Source: Hyphomicrobiales bacterium
GTDB taxonomy: Bacteria > Pseudomonadota > Alphaproteobacteria > Rhizobiales > Xanthobacteraceae
Reading direction: 5' to 3'
NCBI GenBank assembly: GCA_003140315.1
Contig: PLJS01000087.1
Coordinates: 208 to 37,029 of the forward strand
Length of the DNA: 36,822 bases
How positions within the stretch are numbered: the first letter of the stretch is position 1; every line of letters begins with the position of its first letter. Positions 35,707 through 36,822 of this stretch are shown here, in pieces. A program made the position numbers and the translations under genes. The notes under the pieces are model-generated. The model did not search any database. It was not told where the DNA came from and saw only the letters and a program-made list of their open reading frames with translations.

Positions 35707-35737
35707 TCGCGCGGGCGAACGCGCGCGACTAATTTTT
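35707..35737 (+). terminator. Terminator-like hairpin within the tRNA array
   Basis: Arms TCGCGCG (35707-35713) and CGCGCGA (35722-35728) pair fully around an eight-base loop, followed by CTAA and five T. This looks like an intrinsic terminator in the middle of the array, between Ser(CGA) and Tyr(GUA). It may divide the array into two transcripts or reduce downstream dosage. Confidence 0.6.
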
Positions 35738-35829
35738 GGGAAGTGCCAATAAGGACGGCTGGTGCCGTCGCGGCGCTGTAAACGCCGTCCCTTTGCGGCA
35801 GGAAGTTCGATTCTCTCCACTTCCCACCA
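35738..35829 (+). tRNA. tRNA-Tyr (anticodon GUA), unusual D-arm
   Basis: Acceptor GGGAAGT/ACTTCCC and anticodon stem CGGCG/CGCCG pair perfectly; the loop is CTGTAAA. A73 and CCA follow. A long variable region (about 13 bases) fits tyrosine. The D region is odd: nine unpaired bases, then GACGGC-TGGT-GCCGTC, a six-pair stem with a four-base loop. The T-stem GGAAG/CTCTC is weak, with canonical TTCGATT. Confidence 0.8.
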
Positions 35830-35830
35830 T

Positions 35831-35904
35831 GCGGATGTAGCTCGACGGTCGAGCATCGGAGCGCCACTCCGAAGGCCCGGTTTCAATTACCGGCACCCGC
35901 ACCA
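35831..35904 (+). tRNA. tRNA-Gly (anticodon GCC), C33
   Basis: Acceptor GCGGATG pairs with CACCCGC with one A-C mismatch; A73 and CCA follow. D-stem GCTC/GAGC, anticodon stem TCGGA/TCCGA and T-stem CCGGT/ACCGG are perfect. The anticodon loop GCGCCAC has C33. T-loop TTCAATT keeps U54-A58. It starts one base after the Tyr CCA. Confidence 0.87.
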
Positions 35905-35908
35905 ATTC

Positions 35909-35984
35909 GCCTGAGAAGCTAACTTAGTAGAAGCGCCGCGCCGAAAACGCGGAGGATGACGGGCAGAACGTCACTCAGGCACCA
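35909..35984 (+). tRNA. tRNA-Phe (anticodon GAA), C33, A8 and GGCAG-type T-loop
   Basis: Acceptor GCCTGAG/CTCAGGC, anticodon stem CCGCG/CGCGG and T-stem TGACG/CGTCA are all perfect. Yet the anticodon loop CCGAAAA has C33, positions 8-9 are AA, the D-loop (AACTTAGTAG) lacks GG, and the T-loop is GGCAGAA. A73 and CCA are present. It shows four departures from tRNA consensus on an intact cloverleaf. Confidence 0.85.
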
Positions 35985-35985
35985 T

Positions 35986-36057
35986 GGGCTGCGCACAAGG
36001 GTGCAGATGATCCTTGCAAGATCGTCGCGCGGGGTGCGTTACCCCGGCGGTCCACCA
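35986..36057 (+). tRNA. tRNA-Ala (anticodon UGC) with small D-arm
   Basis: Acceptor GGGCTGC/GCGGTCC includes G3-U70, the alanine identity pair, then A73 and CCA. The anticodon loop is CTTGCAA on stem TGATC/GATCG. The D-arm is GCAC-AAGG-GTGC, a four-base loop set almost directly on the acceptor. T-stem CGGGG/CCCCG holds TGCGTTA, with G55 and a U54-U58 pair. Identity is kept although the core is altered. Confidence 0.82.
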
Positions 36058-36062
36058 ATTTT

Positions 36063-36139
36063 TCCGGTGAGGCGCTCTAGGCGGGCGCGGCGCGCTGTTA
36101 ACGCGCAAGCGGCAGGTTCGAATCCTGCGACCGGAGCCA
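36063..36139 (+). tRNA. tRNA-Asn (anticodon GUU), A8-U14 swap
   Basis: Acceptor TCCGGTG/GACCGGA has six pairs and a G-G at the inner end; G73 and CCA follow, G73 being usual for Asn. Anticodon stem GCGCG/CGCGC holds CTGTTAA. T-stem GCAGG/CCTGC holds canonical TTCGAAT. Base 8 is A and base 14, first of the D-loop TCTAGGCGG, is T, reversing the U8-A14 pair. Confidence 0.87.
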
Positions 36140-36156
36140 ACACGCAACAAGACAAC

Positions 36157-36231
36157 GGGGCCATCTTCTACTGGCTAGGATACCTGACTCTCTATCAGGT
36201 GGAGCGGGATCGATACCCGCTGGCCCTACCA
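36157..36231 (+). tRNA. tRNA-Glu (anticodon CUC)
   Basis: Acceptor GGGGCCA/TGGCCCT pairs (first pair G-U), then A73 and CCA; glutamate usually has G73. D-stem TTCT/AGGA with GG in the loop and TC at 8-9 are typical of Glu tRNAs. Anticodon stem CCTGA/TCAGG holds CTCTCTA. T-stem GCGGG/CCCGC holds ATCGATA, with A54 and A58. Confidence 0.85.
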
Positions 36232-36233
36232 AT

Positions 36234-36310
36234 GCGCACGTAGCAAAACTGGAGAATGCGCCAGATTACGGATCTGGAGGGTAGAGGTTCGACTCCTCTC
36301 GTGCGCGCCA
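36234..36310 (+). tRNA. tRNA-Arg (anticodon ACG)
   Basis: Acceptor GCGCACG/CGTGCGC, anticodon stem CCAGA/TCTGG and T-stem AGAGG/CCTCT are perfect. Loops are TTACGGA and canonical TTCGACT. G73 and CCA follow. A34 would need deamination to inosine by TadA to read CGU, CGC and CGA, as in normal bacterial tRNA-Arg(ACG). Confidence 0.9.
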
Positions 36311-36372
36311 GTTCAAGCGTTGACGCGTTTTCTGCGGCGAACCGCTCCACACTTCGCCGGAAAACGCTATGC
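36311..36372. repeat. Second palindromic repeat inside the tRNA array
   Basis: GCGTTTTC near 36325 and GAAAACGC near 36360 are arms of an inverted repeat, with inner GCGGCGAA and TTCGCC arms. It is of the same general class as the repeat at 35541-35611 (CGGTT/GAAAAC themes) but a different subtype. It separates Arg(ACG) from Pro(UGG). Confidence 0.65.
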
Positions 36373-36448
36373 CAGGGTGAAGCTCGTGCAAGAAGAGTCC
36401 CGCGCTTGGAACGCGGAGGCCGGTGGGCAGAACACCGCACCCTGACCA
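36373..36448 (+). tRNA. tRNA-Pro (anticodon UGG), A8 and GGCAG-type T-loop
   Basis: Acceptor CAGGGTG/CACCCTG, anticodon stem CCGCG/CGCGG and T-stem CGGTG/CACCG are perfect; A73 and CCA follow. The anticodon loop is CTTGGAA. Positions 8-9 are AA, the D-loop GTGCAAGAA lacks GG, and the T-loop is GGCAGAA, the same as Phe. First pair C1-G72 is a common proline feature. Confidence 0.86.
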
Positions 36449-36452
36449 ATTC

Positions 36453-36527
36453 GGCGTCGTGGCGAAACGGGAACGCGGCCGCCTGCAAAACGGCTATGAG
36501 CGGGGTCGGCACCCGCCGACGCATCGA
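36453..36527 (+). tRNA. tRNA-Cys (anticodon GCA) with damaged 3' end
   Basis: Anticodon loop CTGCAAA is typical of Cys on stem GCCGC/ACGGC (one mismatch). Acceptor GGCGTCG pairs with CGACGCA at six of seven positions, with G1-A72. U73, a cysteine identity base, is kept, but the end reads CGA, not CCA. The T-loop GTCGGCA has G54-G58 with U55, and the D-loop keeps GG. It may be non-functional unless the end is repaired. Confidence 0.75.
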
Positions 36528-36548
36528 TTTCGTTGTGAATGCGCTGAA

Positions 36549-36624
36549 GCTCTTGTGGCTCGAATGGATAGGCGCCCGTCTTCTAAACGGGTCCATGCGG
36601 GTTCGACTCCTGCCGAGAGCACCA
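36549..36624 (+). tRNA. tRNA-Arg (anticodon UCU)
   Basis: Acceptor GCTCTTG/CGAGAGC pairs with one G-U; A73 and CCA follow. Anticodon stem CCCGT/ACGGG is perfect with loop CTTCTAA. T-stem GCGGG/CCTGC holds canonical TTCGACT. The D-stem is weak, as if a base or two were lost after the loop GAATGGATA. Confidence 0.85.
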
Positions 36625-36628
36625 GTTC

Positions 36629-36715
36629 GGAGAGTTAAGCCGCCAGGGTGCGGCCGGCGCCTGCTAAGCGCTCGGTGCGGCAACGCATGTGAATCGTGCT
36701 CACAACTCTCCGCCA
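36629..36715 (+). tRNA. tRNA-Ser (anticodon GCU), swapped T-loop pair
   Basis: Acceptor GGAGAGT/ACTCTCC is perfect; G73 and CCA are serine-like. Anticodon loop CTGCTAA sits on GGCGC/GCGCT. The long variable arm is TGCG-GCAA-CGCA. T-stem TGTGA/TCACA holds ATCGTGC, so A54-U58 replaces U54-A58. Confidence 0.87.
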
Positions 36716-36728
36716 GATTTTCGTCATC

Positions 36729-36803
36729 GCGGGCTTGGGTCATTGGCTGATCGCGCGCCTTCCAAGCGTTGCCAAGGGGGTTCGATTCCTCCAGTCCGCA
36801 CCA
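36729..36803 (+). tRNA. tRNA-Gly (anticodon UCC)
   Basis: Acceptor GCGGGCT/AGTCCGC (one G-U), A73, CCA. D-stem GGTC/GATC with GG in the loop. Anticodon loop CTTCCAA on a stem with a C-T mismatch at the top. T-stem GGGGG/CCTCC holds canonical TTCGATT. A73 differs from the usual U73 of bacterial tRNA-Gly. Confidence 0.87.
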
Positions 36804-36807
36804 ACAA

Positions 36808-36822
36808 GCTCCGTTCGTCTAG
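36808..36822 (+). tRNA. Start of another tRNA, cut by the window end (Glu- or Gln-like)
   Basis: The last 15 bases read GCTCCGT then TCGTCTAG, the layout of an acceptor strand followed by the D-arm start typical of Glu tRNAs. It lies four bases after the previous CCA, so the array goes on past the window. The anticodon is not visible. Confidence 0.55.

Noticed and set aside
35738-35829. Intron in the Tyr tRNA
   Set aside because: The anticodon arm is uninterrupted; the extra bases are in the D region and fold on their own, which fits a rebuilt D-arm better.
34787-36715. Array as a set of decayed tRNA pseudogenes or sequencing errors
   Set aside because: Stems are mostly perfect, changes at 54-58 and 18-55 are paired, and anticodons are non-redundant. 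Decay or random error would break stems and give unpaired changes. Cys remains a possible pseudogene.
35409-36750. Protein-coding frames over the tRNA array (for example 36195-36743 minus and 36256-36750 plus)
   Set aside because: They cross several cloverleaf genes and have no ribosome site or recognisable domain.
34707-36822. CRISPR array
   Set aside because: The repeated units are tRNA cloverleaves of different sequence; there are no identical direct repeats with regular spacers.

Overview
The window is GC-rich DNA with short intergenic gaps, many GTG/ATG starts preceded by purine-rich ribosome sites, Bug-type (TctC) solute receptors, an Mla-type lipid transporter with fused domains, and intergenic palindromes of a kind common in Rhizobiales. 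It looks like the chromosome, or a chromosomally integrated segment, of an alphaproteobacterium of the Bradyrhizobium/Xanthobacteraceae sort. The taxon is inferred from gene style, not from a marker gene.

Layout. (1) 64-4501, minus strand: a two-gene RND efflux operon (inner-membrane pump, then periplasmic adaptor). (2) 4736-13319: a divergent catabolic locus. The minus strand carries an IclR-family regulator, a TauD-type dioxygenase, an isocitrate lyase/PEP-mutase-like lyase and a metallo-beta-lactamase-fold lactonase-like hydrolase. The plus strand carries an SDR that lacks the usual catalytic Tyr, an MmgE/PrpD-family protein, two Bug-type binding proteins and an unknown two-half protein. 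A perfect 17-bp palindrome lies in the divergent promoter. (3) 13342-20548: an ABC exporter, a GT4 glycosyltransferase, an MFS transporter, a PRC-barrel protein and an amylo-alpha-1,6-glucosidase-like enzyme. (4) 20723-23776: an Mla-type lipid transport operon with a STAS-MlaE fusion, an ATPase and an MlaD-auxiliary-domain fusion. (5) 23874-28694: a secreted unknown protein, a frameshifted GH5 glycosidase, a GntP-family permease and a Tat-exported GH1 glycosidase that appears to lack an internal segment. (6) 28782-34082: a polar amino-acid ABC transporter in operon with an N-carbamoyl-D-amino-acid hydrolase and a flavin reductase, facing a hydantoin/Asp-Glu racemase-family gene; together they suggest uptake and breakdown of N-carbamoyl or hydantoin-derived amino acids.

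(7) 34083-36822 is the remarkable part. After an AT-rich leader with a promoter-like site, palindromes and two mini-ORFs with identical ribosome-site geometry, there is a head-to-tail array of 23 complete tRNA-like genes plus the start of a 24th, cut by the window edge. All 23 anticodons differ and together cover 16 amino acids; Met, Trp, His and Gln are not seen. Most genes encode their own CCA and most spacers are 1-8 bases. The cloverleaves are well kept but many break near-universal tRNA rules in a coordinated way: the U54-A58 T-loop pair becomes A-U or G-G, three tRNAs with G55 have lost the D-loop GG, U8 is A in five, U33 is C in four, and both leucine-anticodon tRNAs have short variable loops. 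The retained stems, the linked changes and kept identity elements (G3-U70 in Ala, G73 in Asp/Asn/Ser, U73 in Cys) argue for a selected, structurally divergent tRNA set rather than decayed copies. tRNA arrays are known from mobile elements and phages; the coordinated tertiary changes are what I would examine first.
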